NCBI GenBank assembly: GCA_018806915.1
Contig: JAGKQI010000096.1
Span: forward strand, 2,046,001 to 2,110,000
Reading direction: 5' to 3'
Origin: Phytophthora colocasiae
Lineage: Eukaryota; Oomycota; Peronosporomycetes; Peronosporales; Peronosporaceae
Length of the DNA: 64,000 bases
Shown: positions 50,762-62,242 of the stretch, piece by piece
How positions within the stretch are numbered: the stretch's first letter is position 1
Layout of the letters: each line of letters begins with the position of its first letter
Made by a program: the position numbers and the translations under genes
The notes under the pieces: generated by a model
What the model was told of the DNA's origin: nothing
Seen by the model: the letters and a program-made list of their open reading frames with translations, nothing else
Databases searched by the model: none

Positions 50762-52555
50762 TTAACCATCCATGCTCTTAACTGATTGGCTGTTAATCGG
50801 TCTCACTTTGCTCTTCAACATTATGCGTAGTTCCTCTTCCCGAAGGCGACGGCGTGGCGTCACGAGCGGCGGCGTCGTGGGGGGAGTCGTGGGCTGGATG
50901 TCGGCTGCAAGGGCCACGAACTGCGCTGTACTCTGCTCCATCTCTGGTGCAGCCTCCGCGGCCTCCTTGACGCGGTCAGCCATGTCGCTCCAGCGGACGT
51001 GAGCCAATGCCATTGAGTAGCTGCCCACCTTGAACAGTTCCATACTCAATACGCCCACCCAGAGTGCGGGGAAACCGTAACCCATAGTTATACCCCCGAT
51101 ATAAGCTACTGGCAAATTGATGAACCACGTGGCGATGGCACTTGTCCAGAAGACAGTGTGCACCTGGCTGCAAGAAAAAACAGAGTTAAGTTAGGCGAGA
51201 AGAAGGAAGCCGTGAAGGATCATTGTACACGCACCTCATTCCAGTCAGTGCTCCAGCCCCTAAGATCTCTACAGCCTCGAAGGCGCATGCAGCTACGAAG
51301 ACTGGCAGAACGAGTTTGCAAGTGCTGAGAAGCTCCTGGTCAGTTGTGTACAACGCGATGATGTGTCGATCCATGACGCTGGTGATAGTCGCGATGAGCA
51401 CCACAACGACCATAGTGCAGATAAAGCCTAAGCCGGTGATACGACGAGCCAAATCAGGTTTACCAGCACCCAAGTAGTTGGCGACACGGACTTGAGTGGC
51501 ACAGCCGTAGCCCCAGAATAGCGCCCAGAGCAACCCCCACAGTCCTGAAATCACGGCGTTAGCAGCGATCACCCGAGCCCCAAGTCTTGCAGCCACTAGA
51601 GCGATCAACGCGCTGGCCAAGTTCGACACGAAACTGTTGCTGGAAATGGGACCAGCCACCCGGATGAACGACCGAAGACGATTCGTCGTGAGCGCGTGCA
51701 TATTCCAACCGTACCAAGCTCGATGGTGGTGGTGTTTGTAGAGGATCGCGTAGCTAAAGAGTGCGATGGGCTGGAACCAAGAAGCAATAACTGTGGCAAT
51801 TGGAGACCCGACGAAGCCCAACCCGTGCCACGAACCGATGCCGTAGATGAGGACGTAGTTACTTCCAGCAGCCACGAAGATGGAAACCACGCCTACGACA
51901 GTGGTGGGCAATAAAATCCTAACAGCTTGCAGGTATTGTCTAGAAGGACAAAGCGAGTTAGTCCAGCAGTGTGCGTTCAAGGACAAGAAGAGGACGAACC
52001 TCAGACAACAATAGAGCAGTGAAGGGAGGATCGACCCAGTGAGCACGCGTGAGAAAGTGGTGGCGAGAGCAATCACCTCCTGGTCGTCTGTGGTGTACTC
52101 GAGGACGAAACCAACACACCAATACCAGATCGTGACTGGAATCGAAAGCAACGTCGTGATCACGATTCCAAATTGCAGCCAGATGCCTGTAAGTTCTCGG
52201 TTCCCAGCACCCCATGACTGGCCACAGAGCTGAAAAATCATTTGAAAGGCAAACGTCTATCAGATAGGAAGAATTTCCCGCTCTAGAGATGTGGACGAAC
52301 CGTATTGAGTGCCGATGCACTTGCCCATACGCAATACAGAGCAGGACTTGTCCAAAGCTGAGCCAAAGAAGCAGCTGCCAGCTCCTTGACGCCTAAGTGA
52401 CCGAGAAAGATCGAATCAATCGCTAAGAGTGCTGCTCGCGCCAGTGTGGCCATGCTCACTTGGGCTGCCATCGAAGACAGGTCCACGAAGTCGTGCCAGG
52501 CTGGTGGCTGCTTTGACCGAGATGCGTATTTTCCCAGAAGCGGACTGGTCTCCAT
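50762..52555 (-). CDS. MATE-family efflux transporter (531 aa, 4 exons)
   Basis: Exons 52555-52301, 52229-52000, 51939-51235 and 51167-50762; introns of 71, 60 and 67 bp, the first two with donor GTTCGT. Exon lengths sum to 1596 nt. Start METSPLLGKYASRSKQPP. MATE landmarks: LFLGHL-like SIFLGHLGVKELAAASLA, NTLCGQSWGAGN formed across intron 1, YCCLRQYLQAVRILLPTT formed across intron 2, and the second-half repeat WGYGCATQVRVANYLGAGKP. About 12 hydrophobic segments. From family knowledge it exports cationic drugs or metabolites using H+ or Na+; the substrate is unknown. The middle intron lacks an in-frame stop, so unspliced reading adds 20 residues inside a loop. Confidence 0.9.
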
Positions 52556-52695
52556 CCTTCCCGTGACAACGCCAAATGAAGCCTTGTTGTCGGGCCATAA
52601 TTGACGTTGAAGTTAAAGCAACACCTTAGCTGTCCAAGGATAGCCATGAAACACCCGGTAGGACGCTGGCGGAGACGCTGTAAGATCGATTAACT

Positions 52696-54752
52696 ATGGG
52701 AGCCGCTTTAGCGACTCGTGTGTTATCGGATCCGCAACACCTGGAGTTGCTGAGTGAATACGTGGACCATTCAAGGAAGACGGCGGATGAATGTGCGCAC
52801 ATCTTCCGAGGTTCCTTGGGTATGTACGATGCTGAGCAGAATGACGCCCCTACTTTGACTTTGGGCGAGCGAAAACCGGCGTATCCACGACATATCCAGT
52901 TGGCGGAGTTCGAAGAGGTTTTCGGGATGCTGGTAGCGGATCCTGAGCCCCATTTCCGCTTCTTTCATTACGGGAAAATCGTTCCTGCAGACACAAAGCT
53001 GAAGCCTGAAGTCACAGTGTGTGCCCACCGCGTCTTTTGTGCCGTGACATTGCTCATGAAAGCAGATCTTCACTCGAAGGTTGATTTTATTTTGAGGCTG
53101 TACGCAGACATCGCAGGAACTCTGACGCCTGAGGCGAAGAGCTCACTATTGAAGGATTTTGTCACCAGTGTTGAGGAGGTGTTGCAGCTCTCCGATCCCA
53201 TCCCGAGCAGTGTAACAACAAACGTAGAGGTACGTTGCAGTTTCTATTCGTTTTGGCTTCTGTATCGGGTGATTTAGAATTCTGTTGTTGAGCAGAAGGC
53301 GTTCTGGAGCGATGACCCGGAAAAGTTAATGACTGTGCGGGAGCTGTACGACGTCTGCCTAACGAATCCGCAGATAAGTGGAATATTGCACAGTATTCAC
53401 GCTCTAATCGAAGGTAAGAACTTGACCGTTTAGTTGTCACCAAAGTGTCAGCAATTGATTTCGGTGGTATGCCGCAGAAGTCTCAGCCTCTCGACGTCAA
53501 GAAATACTGCGTCAACGCGAAAGCAATGCCCAAGCCCAACAAACATCTATTCGCTGTGGAGGGGACAGCAATTCGTCGCGAATGAAGTCTATTGCACGTA
53601 GTATGTCTTCAGCTGCGCTCCCTCAAGGCTCGCTGTTGTGGGACTTGAAGGCAGGAGACTATGGGAACTTTTGGCAGCAATCTGCCATGCTGCAACTAAA
53701 GGCAAACGAAACCTGCGCTTATGCACTGGAACGAATGGCTCAGCATGAAACACACAGCGTTCTGGTAGTGGAAGCTTCAGACCCCACCAGACCAGAGACG
53801 TGTCGATTGCTTGGGGCTGTTTCCGCTGACAAGCTTTTTTTGTATGGGTATGATCTTCTTGTTGAGATTTTTGCTGCTCTAACACGATATCTTCTGCACA
53901 CAGATATTTCCTCCAAATACTTGTGCCTGGGTTCCTGAGTCCAACAGCGAAATCGTATGAACACACGCGTGCAAGAGCGGAAGAGGCCATCTTACAGTTT
54001 GGGAGGGCATCACTACGTGATGCTATACGCTTTTGCTGGAATGAGAGGTCTCCGTTGGTGGGTTCTATTCGGGATGATGAAGCATTTTTCAGCATGTTGA
54101 TGCGATTCGCTTGTGGTGAAAGTTCCGTGGCTGTGGTTCAAGACTACAGCCCAAATCCTGAAGCCGTTCTCGGGTATCTAACAATCTACGACGTGTTGGC
54201 ATGGCTCGACGAGGACTTGACATTCTTGAGTAAGGTTAACATCAGTACCACTGGTTCGGTTTCTTTTACTAACTCTGGTAGTATGGTACAAATTCAGAGG
54301 GCAAAGAACACTGTGCAGTCGCTGCATTCCCACAGTTTTTCTATGTTCCAGCAGCACTTGATCCATCGTCCGCTTCTGCATCAGTGTGCGAAGGTCTGGT
54401 GGAAATGGCGTCACGAAAGGTGTCCAGTATCCTTGTGGAGACGAGCACTGAGAAGAAAATACTCAGCGTCAGCGCATTTCGTGATCTCTTCCCGCCATCA
54501 TTCGCTGTTTTAAATGAGAAGGAGGCCGAGCCAGGACCTCTGCTTGGTGCGGTGATCGCGAATACGGCTGTTCTATCGTCTGCACTTGCTGTTCCTCCTG
54601 ATGCATCCATTGCGAGAGTGATCAGGGAAATAATCGACAACCAGACTAGACGCATACTTATCCAACGCCAAGATGGGTTTATTGTTGGGTCGGTGCGAGC
54701 TTCTGACATTGTCCAAATGCTCCTTCGCGCACAGCATAAGCTGCTACGGTGA
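52696..54752 (+). CDS. CBS-domain protein (598 aa, 5 exons)
   Basis: Exons 52696-53229, 53296-53413, 53478-53841, 53904-54229 and 54298-54752; introns 62-68 bp, all GT-AG. Lengths sum to 1797 nt. N-terminal ~180 residues are helical and calcineurin/EF-hand-like (FEEVFGMLVADPEPHFRFFH, VDFILRLYADIAGTLTPEAK) without clear Ca2+ loops. Then CBS-type repeats: LKANETCAYALERMAQHETHS...LLGAVSADKLFL (exon 3), SSVAVVQDYSPNPEAVLGYLTIYDVLAWL (exon 4), GLVEMASRKVSSILVETSTE, and PDASIARVIREIIDNQTRRIL...GSVRASDIVQMLL (exon 5). From family knowledge CBS pairs bind adenine nucleotides and regulate a partner, as in the AMPK gamma subunit, but this is not a clear gamma orthologue. The exon 4/5 acceptor choice (54297) was made by frame. 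Confidence 0.78.
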
Positions 54753-54802
54753 ACGCGGATATTCATTCACGTAAGGTACCACTCAAAACTGATAACTTTG
54801 CT

Positions 54803-56364
54803 CTATTCCACCTGGACGATAAAGTTGTTTCGTCGACCGACACGAATCACCAGCATTTTGTCGTCGAGAAGGTTGGATGCATCTAAGCGCAAACCCTCGG
54901 ACTCCACGCGTTCGTTGTTAAGATAAACGCCACCGCCCTTAATGAGACGTCGGCACTCAGCTACATAAACTCAAAGTTAGTCTTAGGACTGGATAACAAC
55001 TAACGTAAACGTAATCACCTTTCGACTTGGCCGCACCTATTCGCACAGCAAGGTCCACCAGAGTCTGTCCCACCACATCAGTGCGCGAAAGAGCTGACAT
55101 AGGAGCGTCTCCTGCCATACGAAGCATCTTTTCAGCAGTAAGAGGACCGCTCTTCTTGCCAAAGAGTAACTCAGTCGCATCCAATGCAGCCTTCAGACCG
55201 TCTTGACCATGCATCATCGCGGTGATATCCTCTGCCAGCACCTTCTGGGCAGCTCGCTTTTCGGGGGCCTTCTCATGCTCAGCCACAATGTCACGGATGT
55301 CTTCCACCTCCCTGAACGTGAAGCTCTTGAGCAGCTTCTCAACATCGCGATCATCTGAGCGGAGGAAGAACTGATAGAAGTCGAACTGGAACACAAATGA
55401 CACAGAGGCGAATATTAGCGACGGCGTATGGCTGTTAAGTGAGCAAAAACAAACTGCTTACCACTGATGTCTTCTCCGCATCCAGCCAAATGGCATTTCC
55501 AGCGGACTTGCCGTATTTCTCTCCAGTCGCCGTCGTCAGCAGTGATAACGTCGCTCCAAACACTTCCTACACAGCGACAACCACACAAGTGAGTATTCTA
55601 GCAGCAAAAAGTTAAAACAAAAAGCTGTCGACATCTCCTGACCTCGCCTGTGCTCTTGCGAACCAGCTCAATACCCGAGGCGATGTTACCCCACTGGTCA
55701 CTCCCTCCGATCTGCGCAACGCAGCCATAATTCTTGTAGAGATGCAGGAAATCGTAGGCCTGGAAGAGCTGGTACGAGAACTCGAGGAAACTGATGCCCT
55801 GATCCGTCTCCAGACGCTTCTTCACGCTGTCGCGCTGCAGCATCGCGTTCACTCGGAAGTGGCTACAAGCAAAGGCATCGTCAAAAACTCCCTATCACCT
55901 AAACTAGTTGCAACAACTAAAACGTACCGGCCAATATCCCGCATCCATGTGACCGCGGACAGCTTGGTGTGCCACTCAGCGTTGTTGCAGATGATAGCGC
56001 CCGTCTTGGGGTCGTCAAAGTCCAGCACAGGCGAGAGTCCCTTGGCGATCTGCTGCGCGTTGTGCAGCACTGTGTCGTCGGACAGCAGCACCCGCTCCTC
56101 GGACTTTCCACTTGGATCTCCGATCATCCCTGTAGCCCCGCCCACCAGCAGAATAGGACGCACACCAGCGCGCTGGAAGTGGCGCAACGCGATGCCCTGC
56201 AGTAAATTGCCCAGATGCAGCGAGTCCGCCGTCGGGTCGAAGCCGCAGTAGACGGCAGGCGCCTGAGATCTCTGTAGTAGTTTATCGATAGACGCGCCAG
56301 CCTCCTGTTGGGTCAATGCGGCCAGCATACCGCGACTGCGCAGCGCATTGATCGCCCTGCTCAT
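54803..56364 (-). CDS. Tyrosyl-tRNA synthetase, bacterial/organellar type (428 aa, 5 exons)
   Basis: Exons 56364-55928, 55862-55643, 55566-55462, 55385-55019 and 54960-54803; introns 65, 76, 76 and 58 bp; sum 1287 nt. ATG 56364 ([20 protein letters not shown]) gives a short Arg-rich presequence suited to mitochondria; a longer upstream frame is not needed. HIGH-type motif [44 protein letters not shown]-type [14 protein letters not shown] (exon 3), and a C-terminal S4 RNA-binding domain ([32 protein letters not shown]). From family knowledge it charges organellar tRNA-Tyr. Confidence 0.93.
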
Positions 56365-56500
56365 GGTTGAGTTTGTGCGGTGATGATTAAATGCAGAATC
56401 TGCATTTATGTTGCTCCACCTTAGTGCAACATTTGTCTGCATTGCAGAACGTACTGATCTAGTTGAAGTGAGAACTCAAATTTTAAGACCACTAATTCGT

Positions 56501-57265
56501 CTACAGGATGCGCCGCACCTCGAGTGTACGTCTTAGGAAAGAGATCTGGGCCATGGACACAACCGTAAGCACGACCATCTCGACTAGCGACCACCACATG
56601 ACTCTGCTGTGCGTACTTGTGATCACTGCCGTAAATTGTCTGTCAGTAAGGAAGTTTTGAAGCAAAAGATAATCATAATGACGTACACTGGTCGTGGTGG
56701 TTTGTGATCGCCTTCATGTACGCCTGAGTGTCCTTCACAGTGTCCAGGTTCACGCTCAGCTCGTATACGATGTCCTCCAGCTCCTGTACTTGCTCTACAT
56801 CACAACAAACAGTCAGCATACTATACGTATTCCACCATACATGTAGCTACTTAAAATCCACACTCAACTGATTTTAGTGGCGTCTGCATTGGACAGCACT
56901 TCGTGGCTTGGATCGTCCGCATGAAAAGAGAACCCGATGGCCACATCCCCCACAGACGACCGCTCGTTCTTGAAACACACTGAGTGCATCCCTCCCTCTC
57001 CAATAGGACTCACATATCGTCCATAAGCACCCGTGTGGCTGTACACAACCTGTTGCTTGCCGTCCAAAAGCTCTGTCTCCAGTTCATCCGCCACGCCACG
57101 TAGCACCTCGTAGTTAAGTGAAATACCGTGCTTGAAACTCTCCGCCTCCACAATGAAACACTCAGAGGAGCCGTAAGGGATCGTCACTTGGATAGCGGAG
57201 GCCACTAGAGCCATACAGGCCGCCAGCAGCAGCAGCAGCAGTAGAGACGTCGCCCCCGTCGCCAT
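56501..57265 (-). CDS. p24/TMED family cargo receptor (213 aa, 3 exons)
   Basis: Exons 57265-56869, 56794-56689 and 56639-56501; introns 74 and 49 bp; sum 642 nt. ATG 57265 begins a Leu-rich signal peptide (MATGATSLLLLLLLAACMAL). GOLD domain with CFIVEAESFKHGISLNYEV and a Cys pair (CF...VCFKNE), coiled-coil KQVQELEDIVYELSVNLDTV with KAITNHHDQ, then a TM helix WWSLVEMVVLTVVSMAQISF and short tail LRRTLEVRRIL, which lacks a C-terminal di-lysine. From family knowledge p24 proteins cycle between ER and Golgi in COPI/COPII vesicles. It is divergent from the next gene across a 134-bp shared upstream region. Confidence 0.9.
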
Positions 57266-57283
57266 CTTCAGATCGTTTATTGA

Positions 57284-57340
57284 GGTTACACAACATAATT
57301 CATGGGTTACACAACACAACTCATGGGTTATACGTAACCC
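57284..57340. repeat. 21-bp tandem repeat in a divergent promoter
   Basis: Two full units of GGTTACACAACA(T/C)AA(T/C)TCATG (57284-57304, 57305-57325) and a partial third. They lie between the start codons of the p24 gene (57265, minus) and the four-TM gene (57400, plus). Confidence 0.75.
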
Positions 57341-57399
57341 TCTCCATCTCGGGCAATTGATACATCGGCACCGGAACGCTCGACTCCTCCTCCTTGGCG

Positions 57400-57917
57400 A
57401 TGCAGACTGTGCGACGCCAGCTTGACCGCCTCTTCGCGGTGCACATGGTCATCGCAGTGGTGACGGGGGCACTGTGCTTCCTGACGCCGCATTCACTCAT
57501 GACGCCCATGCTTGGAGAGGCCAGCAACACCCACTTGGCGCACGAGTTCGTGCGACTCTACGGTGCGGTAACAAACCTGCATTTCTTTTCTAGAGCTGCG
57601 TTGGCCTGACGTATGGGAATTTGCTGTTGCTACTGTTAGGTGCACTCACGCTGGCACAGGGATGGATGGTGTGGCGTACGCGGCTCGTGAGTGACGCACT
57701 GATCCGCCGCACATTTTGCCAGGCCTATTGCATCTGCTTCCTGCTGCAGGCGGTGGCGCTGCTCCGCGCACAAATGGCATCACCTGAAAGCCACTCGTGG
57801 CTGCACTGGATTAACATCCTGCTGCTCGGGGGACTGGGCTGCGCTTATGGCTACTTCCTCGTCTTCAAGACCATCAAGGCGTTCGAGCTGCCAGGCATGG
57901 AAAAGGGATTGCTGTGA
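57400..57917 (+). CDS. Small four-TM membrane protein, unknown function (146 aa, 2 exons)
   Basis: Exons 57400-57562 and 57640-57917 with a 77-bp intron (GTGCGG...GTTAG). The phase-1 junction reads RLYGALTLAQGWMVWRTR, which restores a smooth helix; sum 441 nt. ATG 57400 (MQTVRRQLDRLFAVHMVIAV). Four hydrophobic segments: about residues 12-30, 53-68, 78-98 and 112-132. No signal peptide or catalytic motif; short basic C-terminus (KAFELPGMEKGLL). Resembles uncharacterised oomycete membrane proteins; I cannot assign a function. Confidence 0.75.
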
Positions 57918-58046
57918 TCCTGAGAACAAACACACGTTCGACACGAGCAAACGCAGCACAGATTTGGCTTTGGTTTTGGGAACGTACTTGTAATCGTGTA
58001 ACTTGTTGATGACAATTGAACTTCGCGACGTAGTTGGGATTGTTGC

Positions 58047-60046
58047 TCAAATATCGAGAGGGTCGTCGAACGTACCAGCAGGCGTGTGATCTTGAGTCGC
58101 TTGAGTTTCAGCTGATTGGGCTGCAGGTGCAGGCTCGGCAGAAGAGGAACCACTCAAATCAACAACTACTGCCTCTGTGCTAGAAGTGCTGGTCACGGGT
58201 ACGTTAGCTGGTAGTGTACTGGTTGTAGGAGCGTCCGCAGAGGCATGAGGTCCGGCTGAAGCTGATGGTGGGGTGGCAGTAGGCTGCACTAGTGTCGGCG
58301 AGATCTTGCGCTTTTTCCTCACCTGCAGCACATTGATGGGATTGGCAGCAGTGCCTCCTTCCAAGTTCTTGAAGGCGCGCTTGATAGGGTCCGCGAGCTG
58401 TGCTGCCTGCTTAGCGGCGGCAACCTTTGTCGGTGTCTTCGTCGGTGTCTGCTCTTTTGCAGCAGCTGAGACCTGGGCTTTAGCTTTCTTGCGCGCCTTC
58501 ATGGGCGTTGCAAACATTTGCCGCATTCTGTCTTCGTTCAGTGCGATTTGTTCTGAAGAAAACGCCACACAGTCAGCATTTCAAGAAATACTGGGAATCA
58601 TCTTTGCAACTCACCTTTGTGGGGCACGCTCTTGCCGAAGAAACCATCTTCAAACTGGATAAATGAAATGTAGCCGTCCGTAGATGAGATACTCAGCGTC
58701 TGGCCATCCGCAGTCCATGTCGCGTCAGTTAAATCTGCGTAGTGAAGTCCCTTTACCGTACAGATCGGGTGGGCTTGCTGCAAATTTCACCATACCCACC
58801 ATCAGCTTATGACATTTGCTACAAAGCGGGAAGAACTTACCTGTGTGTCATAAATAACGACCGCGTCGAGAGTAATGACAGCAAAAACAGATCGGTACTT
58901 CGTCTTAAACAGGTTGGGCACCTGAGAGCTGGCATCCTGGCCATCTTCACGACGAAGTTCGTAAAGAAGAGGACTGCAGCGGACTGCAAGTGAAGCCTTC
59001 TCCTGTCCAGGTAAGTGGAGCGTGGGCTCGCTGAAGTTACCACGGGAGAAAGCGTACACTGTGTTCACAGGTGCCGCCGCCTCACTCGGACGGAAAGTTC
59101 CAGTGGGCGCCAAAAAGTAGTTTCCATCAGGAGTCCACGCAGGTCGTCTCGCAAACGCTGGGCACGTGTCATCGAGAAACATTCGATGCTTCGGGGCCGC
59201 TGGAGCTTTCGCGGTCGCGTCGCCAGCAGTAGCGTCGCCTTCCGCCTTCTTAGTAGTTTCCTTGCTCTCCTTCGTTTCTGACTCTACAGAGTTCGTATCC
59301 TTCTGCTTGGACAGAAACTCGCGCGTTTTCAGCGTCTGGATGCACATGAACTTGCGCGCCTGCTTCTTCCCATTTGGCCGCGTCGCCGCTCCAAAGCCGC
59401 TGAGAGAGTAGACTCTGCACGTGCGGTCGTTGCCCTCCGTCACGATGAACTCGTTAAGTGGATCCCAAGCGACACCTTGCACGTACTGCGTGTGGTCCTT
59501 GCGGCGCTCGGCCACATCACCCTTCTCAACGTCCCAGATCACGCAGCGGTTATCCACCGACGAGGACACGAGGAAGGCCGAGTCGGGCGACCACGACAGG
59601 TCTGTGATGTCGCCCTTGTGGCCCAAAGAGAGGATGGTGCGCCCCACGTCACTGAGGGACGAGATCTGGTCCCAGCGCCAGTCGTCACCCGCCGTCTTGG
59701 GCTTCGTCCAGAGAATAATGGACGTATCGTCGCTGGCCGACGCCAGGTACGCACCATTCGGAGAGAAGCGCACGCAATTGACGCTGCGGTCGTGGCCTGA
59801 AAGGCTGAAGATGAACTCTAGCTCCACGTTCCCATTGCTTTGGGCCTCCGGGGTGTCGCTTTCCCCTACGCGCCACAGCTTGATCTCTTTGTCTGCACCT
59901 CCTGTGGCCAGCACCGGCTTGCTCGTTGAGGTGAGGCTGCTCTCTGGATTCGGGCGCAGGAAGTCCAGCGACAACACAGCCTCGTTTAGCCCCGTAGGAC
60001 CGCAGTGCAGCCGGATCTCGGGCGTTGCCACACGCACCGCCGCCAT
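58047..60046 (-). CDS. CAF-1 p60-like WD40 histone chaperone subunit (624 aa, 3 exons)
   Basis: Exons 60046-58841, 58777-58615 and 58552-58047; introns 63 and 62 bp; sum 1875 nt. ATG 60046 (MAAVRVATPEIRLHCGPTGL) is chosen because TPEIRLH...VLSLDF matches the family N-terminus; an ATG 45 nt upstream is possible. Seven-blade WD40 propeller: GGADKEIKLWRV, HDRSVNCVRFSPNGAYLASA, HKGDITDLSWSPDSAFLVSS, HTQYVQGVAWDPLNEFIVTE, ARRPAWTPDGNYFLAPTGTF, and LTDATWTADGQTLSISSTDG in exon 2. Lys/Ala/Pro-rich tail with AKEQTPTKTPTKVAAAKQ and RKKRKISPTL. From family knowledge CAF-1 deposits H3-H4 on newly replicated DNA. Similar layout to CHAF1B/Cac2; HIRA is less likely. Confidence 0.85.
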
Positions 60047-60606
60047 TGCAGCTCTAGGAATTGATACGTTTCCCGCCAAAATCGAGGGCAAATGCAGCGA
60101 TTTTTCACTAAACTCAGTATATTAGATATCAGGATATACGACTCTTATAGTTTGTAATCTTGGTAGTTTATTATATTCCAAATATGCAACATATATGTGA
60201 TAATACAGGTAATTTTTCTGAGGACTCCGACTAAGTGCGATTTAGGTGTCTTACGTCACAGATTGTGGCGCGTCATCGCTGTGCGTCGACGGGGCAGTGA
60301 GTCCAAATGCGGTGCTGCACGTTTAGATAGATCCTTGGTCTTGAACGCTGCCCCTACCATTCTTCACGCCTTCAGGGTTTTCTTGCCTTGCGCACATATT
60401 TGTGTGCAAGGAAACCAGTGTTTCTGGCTATTGTTGGCTGTACTAGCGGGTGCTTATAAATATGTTAATTAGGAGGCCTCCTCCAATTGCCAACACTTCA
60501 ACCATACTGGACTCAAGTGTAATCCGTCGCACAGTTACGATTGGACGACTTGAACTCGAAGGTGCACCCCTCACTCCTGCATCGTCATCGTCGGAAGGCG
60601 CCCAAG
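60047..60606. other. Divergent intergenic region (560 bp), no gene seen
   Basis: Lies between the starts of the CAF-1-like gene (minus) and the sphingomyelin-synthase-like gene (plus). AT-rich core at 60110-60220; small ORFs only. Confidence 0.6.
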
Positions 60607-62129
60607 ATGGAGAGCTGGACGGACTACTTCACCTCCCACTTCTACGCCATGAAGGCGCGGCCTGTGTCGGCCTTCGACCCGTCGGGCTTCATCATCGTCA
60701 TCTCCTTCTTCCTGCTGCTCGTGGGCGTCGTGGCTGCTACTGCACGTGCGCTCGTGTCCAGGAAGGGCCTCATACTGCGTTCACGCGTGGAAAAGAACCT
60801 CCAGGACATGTCGGACTACGTATCGGACCAGCGCACGCGTGTGGGCGAGAACTTGCAGTACATCAAGGGCCGAGCCATCGACCACTCGGGCCGTCAGGGC
60901 TTCATCGCCGAGATGCTCAGCTACGCCTACCTCTCTCGACTTGCCTTTTCGCTCTCGATCTTCGCAATCGCTTCGTATCTCAACACGCTGGCTGCTGTTA
61001 TTGCAGGGTATCATTAGGCGCTTGCTTGTGATGGATCTTGACTGCGCAGGAGACTTAACTTTTGTGTGCGTGTGTGTGTCTGGTGGCAGCTGGCGCACTC
61101 CCAATGTTGTGATCCTGAACCTAGCCAAGGAGAGCACCAGCCATAAGACACTCCCGGATCTCGGACACGACCTCTTCAAAGTTGTCATGACAAAGATCTA
61201 TGGCCATACCACGTACATTGAATGGTTCGACCTGCCTGACGAATTTCTTGCGGCTGTGGGCATGCTGACGTCATTTATTCTCATTCTGCACCCCCGGGTA
61301 CGTTTGTCCACACGTCGCTAGTGGCGAAGTGTCAAGTATTAACCTTTGCTTGTACTTACTATTGTAGCGCCTCCTGATCCTGCGTCGTTTCTGCTTCATC
61401 TTCGCTATCATCAACCTGATGAGGGCGTGCTGCGTGGCTGTCACGTCGCTGCCGGACGCTAGCCCCATGTGCATCTCTCAGTTCGACAGCGAAGAGCGCG
61501 GCAACTACAAGTCTCTCCCTATTTTCCCGAAGTGCGCATTTACTGTTGGAATCACAGCTAAGATATCTGTTCGATTTGACCATCCCCACTATGTCTTCGT
61601 TTTTGTAGGGCCTTCTTCCGAGCGTGGAAGGTGTTGATCCGCCCGTCACAGCACATTACCTGCGGTGACATGATCTTTAGCGGTCATGCTGTCTTTTTGA
61701 TCCTGTGCTGCATGTTTGCTGGAACGGTACTGTCAGCAATTGTCCCGGGGTTAATGGAATGTGATCGACTGACCGGTTGTTTGTTGAAATTGTGCGCAGT
61801 ACTGTGTTCGCTCGGAGTTGAACACACCGTTCACCCGCCGCTTCCCGTGCGTATTGTGGATGATTCGCTACTACAACTACATCCTGTCAGCTTGCGGTAT
61901 CTTCGCCATCGTTGGTACCAGGCTGCACTACACACTCGACGTCCTTATCGCCATCTACATCACGATCCAGGTCTGGTTCACGTATCACTGGCTCATGAAC
62001 CACCCGGAGAGCAGCTTTGCGCTTATCAATTGGCTGGAGCATGAAGAAGTGCACGTGGTCGACCACAACGCCTACAGGAAAGCGCGGAGATCCGGCAGCT
62101 TAAGCGATCGTATTGAAAAGATCGACTGA
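60607..62129 (+). CDS. Sphingomyelin synthase/PAP2-C-type phosphotransferase (406 aa, 5 exons)
   Basis: Exons 60607-61007, 61090-61297, 61368-61531, 61609-61726 and 61800-62129; introns 82, 70, 77 and 73 bp; sum 1221 nt. ATG 60607 (MESWTDYFTSHFYAMKARPV). About six TM helices. The family's lumenal motifs are present: D3-type CGDMIFSGHAVFL (exon 4) and D4-type HYTLDVLIAIYIT (exon 5), supplying the His, His, Asp catalytic set, plus FTRRFPCVLWMIRYYNY. From family knowledge these Golgi/plasma-membrane enzymes move a phospho-head group to ceramide, making sphingomyelin, ceramide phosphoethanolamine or inositol-phosphorylceramide; which one is not decided here. Confidence 0.88.
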
Positions 62130-62242
62130 ATAGTCGGTAGTTTGGGACAGTATATCTGCAAAGACACAAAAAATACACACCTCATAGAGAAATCACCATA
62201 CACTTACATGTACTGTACTCGGTACTTGTTAGCATTCTTGAT

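Noticed and set aside
50445..50781. Several plus-strand ORFs opposite the ZCCHC10-like and MATE genes
   Set aside because: Shadows of GC-rich coding sequence with no independent support.
57568..57593. A 26-nt GT...AG intron in the four-TM gene
   Set aside because: It keeps the frame, but the length is far below other introns here; the 77-bp intron 57563-57639 also keeps the frame and gives a smoother, more family-like sequence (YGALTLAQGW).
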